From Moritella sp. JT01 (lineage in GTDB: Bacteria; Pseudomonadota; Gammaproteobacteria; Enterobacterales; Moritellaceae), in assembly GCF_001574435.1 (NCBI RefSeq), contig NZ_LOCN01000007.1, positions 597,186-661,185 of the forward strand: DNA of 64,000 nucleotides, in the 5' to 3' direction. Below, one piece after another: positions 16,792 through 25,528 of the stretch (the stretch's first letter is position 1; each line of letters opens with the position of its first letter). The notes under the pieces are model-generated. The model did no database searches and was not told where the DNA came from. It saw only the letters and a program-made list of their open reading frames with translations. The position numbers were made by a program, and so were the translations under genes.

Positions 16792-17706
16792 TTAATTAGA
16801 TTCAGACCGCGTCTTCATTACAGACTTTTCACGCGTCAACCACCAGCAAATTAACGAGGCTATAGTCACCATGATCACGCCCTCCCAGAACTTAGTCGTC
16901 AACTCGATATCTAATATCATTGCAGAAAAGAAGGTCGACAAAATTGGCGTGAAATAAGATAGCGTGGCTAAAAACACCATGTTGCCGCCGATAATACCGA
17001 TATTCCACAGCGCATAACCACTGCCCATCACGATACCCGCGAGTAACAAGTCAAACGTCGCTTCAGTCGTAAATACCATGGTAGGTTCATTGCTTATCAA
17101 GTATTTAATCCAAAGCGCAATCGCAGTACCAATAAAGAACCAAGTAATACCATTCATACCATTGGCGAGTTTCTTCGTTATGTTGCAATACAATGCCCAA
17201 ATGAACGCACCAAAGAATGCCATTGAATAACTGGCGGGATTAGTCGCTATATTACTGCTTAATTGACTAATCGAAATACCGTCATCACCGCCCACGGTCC
17301 ATGCAACACCGAAAAATGACAGGGCAATTGCGGGGTAAAGCAGCTTGTTAACGGGTTTATCACTGATAAATACCGCGAGCAAGACCGTTAACGAAGGCCA
17401 CAAGTAGTTAATCACGCCCATTTCAACCGCTTGTGTACGATCGTTTGCCATCCCTAATGCCAAAGATAAGCAAATTTCATAACTAACAAACAGTCCACCG
17501 CCAATGAGTAAATAGCGAGGCGGAAAGCTTTTAAGCTTAGGAGCGCCTAAAACAATCAGCAAAAATACAGAGCTGACAGTGTAAATCATCGCAGCACCGC
17601 CAATCGGACCTAACTGCTCGGCAACATTACGGATAAGCCCAACGATAGTGCTCCAAAGTAAAATCGCGAGACAACCTGCAATAGTGAATTTGTGGTTATT
17701 AATCAA
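16792..17706 (-). CDS. yddG: YddG-type aromatic amino-acid exporter (DMT/EamA superfamily)
   Basis: The product is 304 residues with ten hydrophobic segments. It tracks the YddG pattern closely: ILLWSTIVGLIRNVAEQLGP then GGAAMIYTVSSVFLL at the N-terminus, LFVSYEICLSLALG, NYLWPSLTVLLAV, GGDDGISI and SMAFFGAFIWALYCNITKK. YddG exports aromatic amino acids and some toxic analogues across the inner membrane. The best start is a TTG at 17706, 8 bases after an AAAGGT site; no in-frame ATG lies nearby that would keep the first helix whole. The gene is monocistronic. Confidence 0.85.
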   Translation of the reverse strand: MINNHKFTIAGCLAILLWSTIVGLIRNVAEQLGPIGGAAMIYTVSSVFLLIVLGAPKLKSFPPRYLLIGGGLFVSYEICLSLALGMANDRTQAVEMGVINYLWPSLTVLLAVFISDKPVNKLLYPAIALSFFGVAWTVGGDDGISISQLSSNIATNPASYSMAFFGAFIWALYCNITKKLANGMNGITWFFIGTAIALWIKYLISNEPTMVFTTEATFDLLLAGIVMGSGYALWNIGIIGGNMVFLATLSYFTPILSTFFSAMILDIELTTKFWEGVIMVTIASLICWWLTREKSVMKTRSESN

Positions 17707-17857
17707 GTGAATACCTTTAAAATAATTCAGTAGTGGATAGTACAGTCAAACAATGACAAGCATGTACTTATTATTTGAATCTAAGCTACTTTTCTTGGTA
17801 CAGGGGGTAATATATATCGGGTGGCATTAAATCTTGGTTTGAATAGCAGGGATATTC

Positions 17858-17879
17858 CTCGTATCACGAAAGATACGAG
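17858..17879. terminator. Short hairpin downstream of ppiC
   Basis: A perfect 8-bp inverted repeat (CTCGTATC at 17858-17865 with 17872-17879) has a 6-nt loop, 16 bases past the ppiC stop on the minus strand. It lacks a T-run, so termination is only possible, not clear. Confidence 0.3.
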
Positions 17880-17894
17880 AAACATAATTGGTTA

Positions 17895-18173
17895 TTAGCT
17901 ACGGCTAGTAACGTCTAATAAATGATAACCAAATTGTGTTTTCACTGGACCTTGAACTGTATTTATAGGCGCTGAAAATACAACTTTATCGAACTCAGGA
18001 ACCATCATACCAGGGCCAAACTGACCTAAATCACCGCCTTTAGCGCCTGAAGGACAATTTGAATTTTTCTTCGCAACGTCAGCAAAATCAGCACCGGCTT
18101 CGATTTGTGCTTTTAGTTCATTACACTTTGCTTCGTCGTCTACTAAAATGTGTCGTGCAGTTGCTACAGCCAT
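17895..18173 (-). CDS. ppiC: Peptidyl-prolyl cis-trans isomerase C (parvulin)
   Basis: The product is 92 residues, a single-domain parvulin like E. coli PpiC (93). It has ARHILVDDEAKC at the start, ADFADVAKKNSNCPSGAKGGDLGQFGPGMMVPEFDKVVF as the central block written here in pieces (ADFADVAKKNSNCPSG, GGDLGQFGPGMMVPEFD), and TQFGYHLLDV at the end. The two active-site histidines (in RHIL and YHLL) are present. It has no signal peptide, so it acts in the cytoplasm on Xaa-Pro bonds. A short A-rich leader with TTCCTTTG complement gives an AAAGGAA ribosome binding site. Confidence 0.95.
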   Translation of the reverse strand: MAVATARHILVDDEAKCNELKAQIEAGADFADVAKKNSNCPSGAKGGDLGQFGPGMMVPEFDKVVFSAPINTVQGPVKTQFGYHLLDVTSRS

Positions 18174-18263
18174 GTTTTTTTCCTTTGTTTTACTGGGGGG
18201 TATAAATTAAAATCAGTGTAAGACAAAAAAATAAAAAAGGCGAGGAATGGTTCATATCCACCA

Positions 18264-19616
18264 CTACTGTTTAACTACATCACGCTCATAATTTAACCTT
18301 TTTGCTGCATCCAACGTAAGCATTTGCATAAAGGCTTTGGTCTCATAATCATTACCGACAGGCGCTCCCCCAGCACTACCACCGTTACCAAACACATTCA
18401 TTGGGACCTGTCGTTTCGCATAAGCTTGCGCCCACAATTGTTGGATTCTAATTTCTGCGTCTAACTTTTGCGCTAATGCATTATCCGCCTGTAAGATCAC
18501 TTCTTTTTGATACGCCTCTGCGTCGGCCAGTGTGCGCTGCGTTTTAGCTTCGATGATGGCTTTTTCGAAATTGATTTGTGCTGTTTCGCGATGGATCTCG
18601 GCTTCAGCTTTTAACTTTTCAGCTCCGGTAATAGCCAATTGTTTATCGGTTTCAGCTTCTGTGGTCTTTTGGATTTGATCGACTTTTGCTTGTGCTTGTC
18701 GTTCAGCCACTTCACGCTCACCACGTGCGATAACCAGTAAACGCTGTTCCTCTTCTTGCACACGCTGTTCGCGCGCAATCGCTCTATCAGCCGATGCTTT
18801 TTGTTTCAATTGCATACGCTCGATAAATTTTTGATTTGGATTCATGTCAGTAATTAATGCGGATACTACCGTGATACCAAAATCGGTAAACCGTTGGGTT
18901 TTACGCTGTGGTAAACCACCAGCATCAAGTACTTTTCGAACCACAAATATCGTTTTTGTATCTTTACCATATTCTTCCTGCTCACTACCTAATGCAGCGT
19001 TAGCAGACGCAGAAGCAGTCTTCAGAGACCTAACAACCACTTCTTCACGTTTCACTAAATAAATACCATTATTCATTTGATGTTCAAATTCAGCATTAAA
19101 CTCAGTACGTCCACCAGCATAATATTCTTCGGCAGTCATTAATGAAGCATTGGCTTGTAATGTTTCCTTAAACGCAGGCAGTAACGCCGTTCGTAACAAG
19201 TTTTCAGGAGAACGATACTCATGGGCTAACTTGAGGAACCCTTCTTCATCAGTGGGTATAGAAAATCGCACAGTGGCTTCCGCTTTGGCATCCACTTGAT
19301 CTAAAAACATGATACTCATTGGTGGTAAACTTGCAGAAGCTGCATCTTGGTCTTTTTCAGCAGTAATGGCATGCTTAATCGCACCCGAAGCAGCCTGTAC
19401 TGTCATCGCTCGCTTCCAAGAGTTATAACGGCCAAATGGATAAAACTTATAGCCAATTTCGGTCACGATAGCTTCGTTACCCGTTACCGTTCGTACATGA
19501 TAGATATACCCGGGTTCAGCATAAAAAAATGATTGTGAAAGTACATATAGCATGGTTGATAAAATCACCCCACCCAACGTACCTTTAGCTATTTTCGACC
19601 TTATTTCTGCATCCAT
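18264..19616 (-). CDS. SPFH/Band 7 (prohibitin-like) membrane protein
   Basis: The product is 450 residues. One N-terminal membrane helix (about residues 13-33) is followed by an SPFH/Band 7 domain (about 35-270). Then a long Ala/Glu/Gln/Lys-rich coiled coil (about 280-400) contains QRVQEEEQRLL, GEREVAERQAQAKVDQ and EAEIHRETAQI. A Gly-rich linker and a short C-terminal tail close it. Such proteins form large ring or raft assemblies on membranes and often scaffold proteases or transporters. An AAAGGA site precedes the ATG. No NfeD or FtsH partner is adjacent, so its job is not indicated by context. Confidence 0.85.
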   Translation of the reverse strand: MDAEIRSKIAKGTLGGVILSTMLYVLSQSFFYAEPGYIYHVRTVTGNEAIVTEIGYKFYPFGRYNSWKRAMTVQAASGAIKHAITAEKDQDAASASLPPMSIMFLDQVDAKAEATVRFSIPTDEEGFLKLAHEYRSPENLLRTALLPAFKETLQANASLMTAEEYYAGGRTEFNAEFEHQMNNGIYLVKREEVVVRSLKTASASANAALGSEQEEYGKDTKTIFVVRKVLDAGGLPQRKTQRFTDFGITVVSALITDMNPNQKFIERMQLKQKASADRAIAREQRVQEEEQRLLVIARGEREVAERQAQAKVDQIQKTTEAETDKQLAITGAEKLKAEAEIHRETAQINFEKAIIEAKTQRTLADAEAYQKEVILQADNALAQKLDAEIRIQQLWAQAYAKRQVPMNVFGNGGSAGGAPVGNDYETKAFMQMLTLDAAKRLNYERDVVKQ

Positions 19617-19745
19617 TGCGAAGTATCCTTTGTCCGTTTATTTGAGTAAAAAATCTAAACGAAACTATCAGCACAACGTAGAAATCACAATTAAATAGCG
19701 AAAAACCATACTTTTTTGAGCTGTCACCTCTTCTTCGCCCCCCAT

Positions 19746-20105
19746 TTACCAGCGTATTCCATATTTGTCTTTGATTTTCTTATATAATCTAAAATCGTCA
19801 TTAATACTGTATTGATACCAACCTTGGCCAACAATACCAACGTAAGCAAAAAATATTGATAAGAAAATGATAATGATACTACCCGTTAGTTTATATTCTA
19901 TTGATTCAGCCATTCCCCATAAAATGTATAGGGTAAACAGACCGAACGCAGATCCGCTAAAGCAAATAAATCGTCGAAGTATAATCCACGTTTTAGCTAT
20001 TACAGTTTGCACTTTTGAGGGCTTATTTTGTCGTTCTGGTGATATATACCAGCAAAACAAACAGCAGGCTGATATAACTACAATTATCCAAAACCATGGT
20101 GGCAT
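19746..20105 (-). CDS. Small membrane protein of unknown function
   Basis: I place the start at the ATG at 20105 (119 residues) because GGAAGGAAC lies just before it; the longer frame runs back into the DUF1287 gene. Three hydrophobic segments are visible (PPWFWIIVVISACCLFCWYI, FICFSGSAFGLFTLYILWG and IIIIFLSIFFAYVGIVG). The end is charged (DDFRLYKKIKDKYG). The gene begins 25 bases after the stop of the DUF1287 gene and is probably in its operon. No family recognised. Confidence 0.65.
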   Translation of the reverse strand: MPPWFWIIVVISACCLFCWYISPERQNKPSKVQTVIAKTWIILRRFICFSGSAFGLFTLYILWGMAESIEYKLTGSIIIIFLSIFFAYVGIVGQGWYQYSINDDFRLYKKIKDKYGIRW

Positions 20106-20130
20106 GTGTTCCTTCCTTTCATATTTTTGG

Positions 20131-20724
20131 CTACATAATCCTTTTCGGCTCATAGCGATAATGGCCTGTAATCTTATAATTAAACAGCATGTCTTCCAGT
20201 ACTGGGCCACCACCAATATTATGAACAACTAATGGTCTTGCAGAATCATCTGACCATTGATTCAAAATTATGCCAATGTGAGGAAGATTTCCAGGTAGCA
20301 TCCAAGTGACAATATCCCCAGCTTGATATAATTCCCCGTCCTGTTTAATTGGTAGCACTTCACCATGACGCGTAAAGAAAACTTGCAAATTAGGGACTCG
20401 CCGATGATCGATGTTGCTATCTGGGCGAGATAATCCCCATATTCTCTTTGAAGGGTATTTTGAGAAATTAGTTCGCATATCCTCATGCACCAATGACTGA
20501 AGATCAACACCCAACTTACGGTAGCTACGAATTAGCAAGTCGGTACAAACACCAATATTAGAGGGTACGTCACCATTAGGATAAGCGATTCGATAATAAG
20601 AACCATCATATCGAACACTATGTTCAGTCCTTTCTAAAGCCGCAGCAACCAAATTTGATGTGAAGGTACTTCCATAAGCAACAGGAGTACACAGTAAAGC
20701 CAAAAGCAGAGCGAAACGTTTCAT
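20131..20724 (-). CDS. DUF1287-domain exported protein
   Basis: The product is 197 residues with a Sec signal peptide (residues 1-18, PVAYGS). The DUF1287 hallmarks are present: YRIAYPNGDVPSNIGVCTDLLIRSYRKLG with the cysteine in VCTD, then VFFTRHGEVLP, AGDIVTWMLPGNLPHIGIILN and VVHNIGGGPVLED. The family is related to NlpC/P60 hydrolases, with Cys and His as likely catalytic residues, and may act on the cell wall in the periplasm; the activity is inferred. A small membrane protein gene follows. Confidence 0.88.
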   Translation of the reverse strand: MKRFALLLALLCTPVAYGSTFTSNLVAAALERTEHSVRYDGSYYRIAYPNGDVPSNIGVCTDLLIRSYRKLGVDLQSLVHEDMRTNFSKYPSKRIWGLSRPDSNIDHRRVPNLQVFFTRHGEVLPIKQDGELYQAGDIVTWMLPGNLPHIGIILNQWSDDSARPLVVHNIGGGPVLEDMLFNYKITGHYRYEPKRIM

Positions 20725-20828
20725 AGCTTATCCTATAAAAAATGGAATGCTAAGATAATAACTATCAACTTACCAAGACTTATACGCAATAACAAAATTT
20801 AAGAACAAAACCATACTTTTTTAATACA

Positions 20829-21320
20829 TCAACCTTTCTCGAAATACTGAATTGGCATTCCTTGATGCACTCCTTGCTCACGAGATTCAAAGCCGAGTTT
20901 GAAAAGTATATGCTGAGATGCCGCATTCTCAGGTTCCGTTAACGCTAAGATTCTCTGGTAGCCAAGCTGCCTTGCGAGCTCTAGCACTGCTTGACTGGCT
21001 TCAAACGCGTAACCTTTACCTCTAGCAGAGAGTTTTAAGCGATAACCTAATTCGACAGCTGCATTATTGTGATATTCAAATGACTCAATACCGCAGTATC
21101 CAATTAAATCATTGGTAGATTGTTCGATCACCGCAAGCTTACCAATGCCGTGATTTTTAAAGGCGTTTAAGAGTAATTCAAAACGGGACTCAGCTTGTGA
21201 TTGGCTCATTGCACCTGTCGGAGAGTACGCCATGAAATCAGCATTTTTTAATAGCGTAACGACAGTATCTTTATCACGTTCTACAAACTTTCGTAATAGG
21301 AGTCGTTCTGTGAGTAGCAT
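20829..21320 (-). CDS. GNAT acetyltransferase (RimJ/RimL type)
   Basis: The product is 163 residues from the ATG at 21320, which has AGGG 9 bases upstream; earlier in-frame ATGs overlap the preceding gene. It has the RimJ/L pattern: LLTERLLLRKFVERD at the start, GYCGIESFEYHNNAAVELGYRLKLSARGKGYAFEASQAVLE as the acetyl-CoA site region (core: LSARGKGYAFEA), and ALTEPENAASQHILFKLGF near the end. It transfers an acetyl group to an unknown acceptor. It closes a run of small minus-strand genes with short gaps. Confidence 0.85.
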   Translation of the reverse strand: MLLTERLLLRKFVERDKDTVVTLLKNADFMAYSPTGAMSQSQAESRFELLLNAFKNHGIGKLAVIEQSTNDLIGYCGIESFEYHNNAAVELGYRLKLSARGKGYAFEASQAVLELARQLGYQRILALTEPENAASQHILFKLGFESREQGVHQGMPIQYFEKG

Positions 21321-21348
21321 CGATATCATCCCTGTATTTGACGTCGAA

Positions 21349-21753
21349 TTAACTGTCTTCACAAAACCGAAACAGGTATCCATTAGGGTCTTGCACAATG
21401 AATTGTTTTTGAGTGACTAGCTGATCGTTACACTCGTAGGTTTTCGTTTCCAATGCCATATAAATAGAGCTTGGTGATAATGATTGAATACGATCATAGA
21501 TATTATCAATATCGTTTGTATCCCACTGAAAATTAACACCACGGCCAAATGGTACATTCATATCACCCGTTAGCCATTTTCTTCCTGCGCTATTTAACCC
21601 TTCTAACATCAAATCAACGCCATCGAGGGTTAGAAATAGAAACTGTTCTTCTGGACGTTGATACTTAATACTGAAGCCCAGAATATCGACATAAAAGTGC
21701 TTACTTACATCAATATCAACACAATAAAGCTCTGGTACAACTCTTAAACTCAT
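21349..21753 (-). CDS. VOC-family protein (glyoxalase/bleomycin-resistance type)
   Basis: The product is 134 residues from the ATG at 21753, 7 bases after a GGGGA site. It has VPELYCVDIDVSKHFYVDILGF at the N-terminus and DGVDLMLEGLN, RGVNFQWDTNDIDNIYDRI, and QKQFIVQDPNGYLFRFCED at the end, the usual two-module bleomycin-resistance-like layout. It may be a binding protein or metal-dependent enzyme; ligand unknown. It lies 33 bases after a NIPSNAP gene and 28 bases before the GNAT gene, so the three are probably co-transcribed. Confidence 0.85.
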   Translation of the reverse strand: MSLRVVPELYCVDIDVSKHFYVDILGFSIKYQRPEEQFLFLTLDGVDLMLEGLNSAGRKWLTGDMNVPFGRGVNFQWDTNDIDNIYDRIQSLSPSSIYMALETKTYECNDQLVTQKQFIVQDPNGYLFRFCEDS

Positions 21754-21786
21754 CAATAAATCCCCAAGAGATCTCACTACAATTAT

Positions 21787-22092
21787 CTAAGCAAATACGG
21801 GCCTAAAAAAGCTACGTTCATAACTCACGATACAGTTTGTCTCTTCTGCGAACTTAAAAGCCTTTATACACTCTTGATCATCAAACGATTTAATTCGATA
21901 TTCCTCGTAAGCTGCCAAACTTGGAAACGTAAATAACGCTAATGCAATATTGCTCGCACCTTCCGATGGTAAGAAATAGCCATTGTGCTGACCACCAAAT
22001 TTCTCAACCAGCGGGATCCACATTTTAGCGTAGGTTTCGAACTCTTTAACCTTTGAAGCGTTAATCACATATCTCAAATAACAAGTAACCAT
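21787..22092 (-). CDS. NIPSNAP-family protein
   Basis: The product is 101 residues, a single ferredoxin-like domain. NIPSNAP features are YLRYVINASKVKEFETYAKMW at the start, GGQHNGYFLPSEGASNIALALFTFPSLAAYEEYR in the middle (core: GGQHNGYFLPSEG), and YERSFFRPVF at the end. The biochemical role of small bacterial NIPSNAP proteins is not known. A GGGAG site lies about 12 bases before the ATG. Confidence 0.85.
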   Translation of the reverse strand: MVTCYLRYVINASKVKEFETYAKMWIPLVEKFGGQHNGYFLPSEGASNIALALFTFPSLAAYEEYRIKSFDDQECIKAFKFAEETNCIVSYERSFFRPVFA

Positions 22093-22168
22093 TTATATCA
22101 AACTCCCTTTTAGTAATGTTTATGCTATCCAGTGTACTTAACACCATTTAAGTTTTAAAAAATAATTG

Positions 22169-22480
22169 TTATACACTGCCTTCCGATTCGACAACCAAAA
22201 TTCGAGCTTCACCTTTTGGATGTGCAACATGTTCAGTTCCGACTGATGCATAGAATATATCGCCAGTTTCTAAAATAGATGATTGCTCAATACCATTTTC
22301 TTTAAACAACATTTCAACCACACCATCTAGAACAACAAAAACTTCTTCTCCATCGTTCACATGCCATTTGTAAGGCTGGTCAGTCCAATGTAAACGCGTT
22401 GTAATACCATTCATGTTAGCGATATCTTGTGCACCCCAAGCGCGCTCGGCTTTGAATTGTTTGCTTCTAATTATTTTCAC
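22169..22480 (-). CDS. Small cupin-domain protein
   Basis: The product is 103 residues. It starts with GTG at 22480, 7 bases after AGGAAA. The cupin core is WHVNDGEEVFVVLDGVVEMLF and ETGDIFYASVGTEHVAHP, with His and Glu residues placed to bind a metal. It is a single-domain cupin of the type often found as a binding or isomerase-like protein; substrate unknown. It starts 27 bases after the HAD gene and continues the same run of minus-strand genes. Confidence 0.85.
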   Translation of the reverse strand: MKIIRSKQFKAERAWGAQDIANMNGITTRLHWTDQPYKWHVNDGEEVFVVLDGVVEMLFKENGIEQSSILETGDIFYASVGTEHVAHPKGEARILVVESEGSV

Positions 22481-22507
22481 TGCGTTTCCTATTATTAATT
22501 CTTACAG

Positions 22508-23101
22508 CTAAGCGACTTCACGCCATTGATAAAACTTTGTTTGAGCTAATTCCAACATAGGTAAGTCCTCTTTGGTATCTCCATATGCAAACACTGAATC
22601 AAACTTTGATAAATCAATATGATGATTAATTAAAGAGACTTTGTTATCACCACCACAATCACCGTGTACGTAATTACCGGTAAGTACTGCACCTTTTGAT
22701 TCCAATTCACTACATATCAATTCTATATTGTGTTGTAGACACCAGAAATAAAGGTATGGGTTTAACGACGCAGAGACAACAACAATTTTATCACCTCGGG
22801 TTTTGTGCCAATTAATCTGCTCCATTGCCGTTTGTCTTAATACCGAAGGTAAATACTCCAAAGCAAACTTTTTGCCCAGCTCAAACACCGATTTTTCACT
22901 GCGATTCCAAAATGCGAATTTAGCTAATAGAGGTCTAATTTTAGCGGCAGGAAACAAGCCTATTTTGTGTAAAAATATAACGGGTGATAGTAGTACCATG
23001 CCCGAAATTAAGCGATATTTTGGGGTCGCGTAGAAAATGAATTTGGTAAAGGCATCTTCGTTGGTTATCGTGCCGTCAAAATCAAAAAAAGCTATGTTCA
23101 C
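22508..23101 (-). CDS. HAD-superfamily (subfamily IB) phosphatase
   Basis: The product is 197 residues. Start codon is GTG at 23101 with AAAGGAAA 6 bases upstream. The HAD motifs are motif I FFDFDGTIT, motif II VVVSASLNPYL, a lysine (GGDNKVSLI) as motif III, and motif IV AYGDTKEDLPML. All catalytic residues are present. The size and the alpha-helical cap between motifs I and II fit the YfhB/SerB-like IB group, which removes phosphate from small molecules. It lies between the DUF4153-like gene and the cupin gene. Confidence 0.88.
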   Translation of the reverse strand: MNIAFFDFDGTITNEDAFTKFIFYATPKYRLISGMVLLSPVIFLHKIGLFPAAKIRPLLAKFAFWNRSEKSVFELGKKFALEYLPSVLRQTAMEQINWHKTRGDKIVVVSASLNPYLYFWCLQHNIELICSELESKGAVLTGNYVHGDCGGDNKVSLINHHIDLSKFDSVFAYGDTKEDLPMLELAQTKFYQWREVA

Positions 23102-23148
23102 TTCGTTTCCTTTAAAGCTGAATATTTCGTTATATTTATGAACAACAT

Positions 23149-24405
23149 TTACTTATATTGAAATACTATAGGTAAAACAACGACAACTATAACCGACCAT
23201 ACTGAATATACAGGTAGGTATTTTGTAATGGTTACCTCAAGCTCTAGCGGGTCAGCATTATACCAAACCTGTTTTATATATTGTTTAAGTAGCAGTGCAA
23301 GATGAATGAATATCAAAAGGTTGGCACCTGTTACCACGACACGATTAAGCGTCACGCCGTACTCTGCCCACCTGAATATGATGGCCGATAGTGCAACAAT
23401 ATTTACCATGAGAGTTGCGCCGATTAAAGCCATATTAATAAAATCTGTAATGTGTGTTGTATTTTTTCGCTCTCTTCCTGATATTGAAAATATGGTTATC
23501 GCCAAAATGACAACTAATAGTCCATTAAAGATAATCAGAAAGGCTCTGTTGCTATACGGGCTCTCACCTTGATAAATAGCCGCTATTAAGTAGACTAAAA
23601 TAGTGACAAGAAACAAAGGGGAAAATACATTTGATAAAATGATCGAGAATTTACTTTGTCGCTTTTGAATAGCATCAAATAAATATGTTGCTACCAAAGG
23701 GGTACTAACAAGACCCAGTACAACAATATACTCTACATACCATTCCTCAATCGATAAGTTGATCAAGCTGAACAGGCCAAGTGTAATTCCGGTTAACACC
23801 ATACCACCTAAGAGAATAAGCACTGAATATATGCCAACTTCTCCTATGTACTTAATAAAAGATAATCTAGACTGAACAGACTCCCATTTATCTGACATAA
23901 AGCTAACAGCCAATAGACTCAGTAAAAGAAGCGGTAGGTGGATTAGTGCCATTGCTATAGAGGCGGAGCTCGTATTATTTGGTAAAAGTACAGCATATAC
24001 GGTACAAGCTAATAATCCCCCTGCAACTACTTTTCTTATTTTCTGACTATTCATCATATTAAGGAAATAAAAAATTACAGTCCCTATAACAGCTAATGGG
24101 ATAAATCTTGGGAAATACCAGTTATCGTCGATATGAAAGAATGTAGGCAATTTAGCAATAAAACCAGCGATTAAACATAATACGATTAATATACCAATAG
24201 GCATATTTGTTCGAGGATTTGTTCGAGGATTTGTAGTCGAGTTACCGTAATTCAGCCTTGCATGCCAAACTTTTAGGGTTTCTGACTCATTATGGGTCTC
24301 AAGTGCCTGCTTAAAATCCCCTATAAATTCACTCGGAGAACTCTGATATGACGCTTCCAACACCTCCGGATTATTTATATTGTCTAAAATAATATTTTTA
24401 GTCAT
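23149..24405 (-). CDS. Polytopic membrane protein, DUF4153-like
   Basis: The product is 418 residues. A 65-residue soluble N-terminus is followed by about eleven to twelve hydrophobic segments. The IDDNWYFPRFIPLAVIG stretch at the start of the membrane part is typical of DUF4153 proteins; I am moderately sure of the family. A 12-bp tandem duplication at 24205-24228 inserts an extra Asn-Pro-Arg-Thr in the linker before the first helix. Function unknown. It is the first gene of a run that continues with the HAD gene 47 bases on. Confidence 0.65.
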   Translation of the reverse strand: MTKNIILDNINNPEVLEASYQSSPSEFIGDFKQALETHNESETLKVWHARLNYGNSTTNPRTNPRTNMPIGILIVLCLIAGFIAKLPTFFHIDDNWYFPRFIPLAVIGTVIFYFLNMMNSQKIRKVVAGGLLACTVYAVLLPNNTSSASIAMALIHLPLLLLSLLAVSFMSDKWESVQSRLSFIKYIGEVGIYSVLILLGGMVLTGITLGLFSLINLSIEEWYVEYIVVLGLVSTPLVATYLFDAIQKRQSKFSIILSNVFSPLFLVTILVYLIAAIYQGESPYSNRAFLIIFNGLLVVILAITIFSISGRERKNTTHITDFINMALIGATLMVNIVALSAIIFRWAEYGVTLNRVVVTGANLLIFIHLALLLKQYIKQVWYNADPLELEVTITKYLPVYSVWSVIVVVVLPIVFQYK

Positions 24406-24489
24406 CGTTTTTATAACACCTTGTATAGTCGGTTAAATATAAACGGGTTGCCCCTTACTCTCCAAGGCATTTCGACCTTCCAAAACCAA

Positions 24490-25353
24490 CTACTTGGCAA
24501 TAGTGTTTGACTGCGACGCATCCATGCTGCGAGTCGACTGACCAGATAATTTACGCTGTGCAGAAGTCTTAACATGGGTGATATACAGCGGTAAACCAAC
24601 TAATAAAAAGCCTCCAGCTAAGTTACCCAATACGGTTGGAATTTCGTTCCAGACAAGATAATCAATTAAAGTGAACTCGCCGCCCATGATCATCGAAAAC
24701 GGGAATAAAAACATATTTACAATCGAATGCTCAAAGCCCATAAAGAAGAACAGCATAATAGGCATCCACATCGCCAGCATTTTACCCGTTGCGGATGTCG
24801 AGATCATGGCACCGACAACACCCATCGACACCATCCAGTTGCATAGCATACCGCGAATAAAAATAGTAAACCAACCAGCGGTGCCAAACTCTTGGTAACC
24901 CAGTGTTCTCGCTTCACCAATACTGCCCACTTTTGCCGCCAACGCACCGCCGTCGGTATTGTAACCGTAGGTTAAAATGAAAGAAGCAAAAAAAGCCACG
25001 ATTAACGCACCTCCAAGATTACCTAAAAATACCAATCCCCAATTACGTAAAAGTTGAGTTTTGGTACAACCAGGCCGCTTATCTATTACAGCTAACGGCA
25101 CAAGTGTAAACACCCCAGTTAACAGATCAAACTTCATTAAATACAGCATTATAAAGCCGACGGGGAATAAAATTGCACCAAGTAAGGGTTGTCCCGTTTT
25201 TACAATCACGGTTATCGCGAAAAAGGCTGCTAAAGCTAAAATAGCGCCAGCCATAAAAGCACGGACTAACGTATCCTTGGTGGACATAAATATTTTTTGT
25301 TCACCCGCATCGACCATCTTGGTCACAAATTCTTTCGGTTCAATATAAGACAT
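24490..25353 (-). CDS. Formate/nitrite transporter (FNT) family channel
   Basis: The product is 287 residues from the ATG at 25353, which follows a GGGAG site; the longer frame from 25401 adds 16 residues without one. It has six hydrophobic segments and FNT signatures: FMAGAILALAAFFAITV, LLTGVFTLVPLA, NWGLVFLGNLGGALIVAFF, and GMLCNWMVSMGV. The GFEHSIVNMFLFP stretch carries the central-pore histidine of FNT channels. It probably passes formate, nitrite or a related small anion across the inner membrane. No formate lyase or nitrite reductase is adjacent to specify which. Confidence 0.9.
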   Translation of the reverse strand: MSYIEPKEFVTKMVDAGEQKIFMSTKDTLVRAFMAGAILALAAFFAITVIVKTGQPLLGAILFPVGFIMLYLMKFDLLTGVFTLVPLAVIDKRPGCTKTQLLRNWGLVFLGNLGGALIVAFFASFILTYGYNTDGGALAAKVGSIGEARTLGYQEFGTAGWFTIFIRGMLCNWMVSMGVVGAMISTSATGKMLAMWMPIMLFFFMGFEHSIVNMFLFPFSMIMGGEFTLIDYLVWNEIPTVLGNLAGGFLLVGLPLYITHVKTSAQRKLSGQSTRSMDASQSNTIAK

Positions 25354-25528
25354 TGTCGTACTCCCTGTAGTGTTAATTAAACTACAAGTAGCTACTTTCA
25401 TGCCAATTCATAAAATATATTAATATTCAACCAATTACACCATAGAGGTACCCACTTCAGTATATAAAAAGCACCATTTAAGTGCATGAATATATATTTT
25501 TCGCTCATAAATTAGGTAGGTATATTGC

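Noticed and set aside
23102-25528. Possible operon joining the FNT channel, DUF4153-like and HAD genes.
   Set aside because: The 84-base gap after the FNT gene holds no clear signal either way and the functions do not link, so I left them as separate calls.
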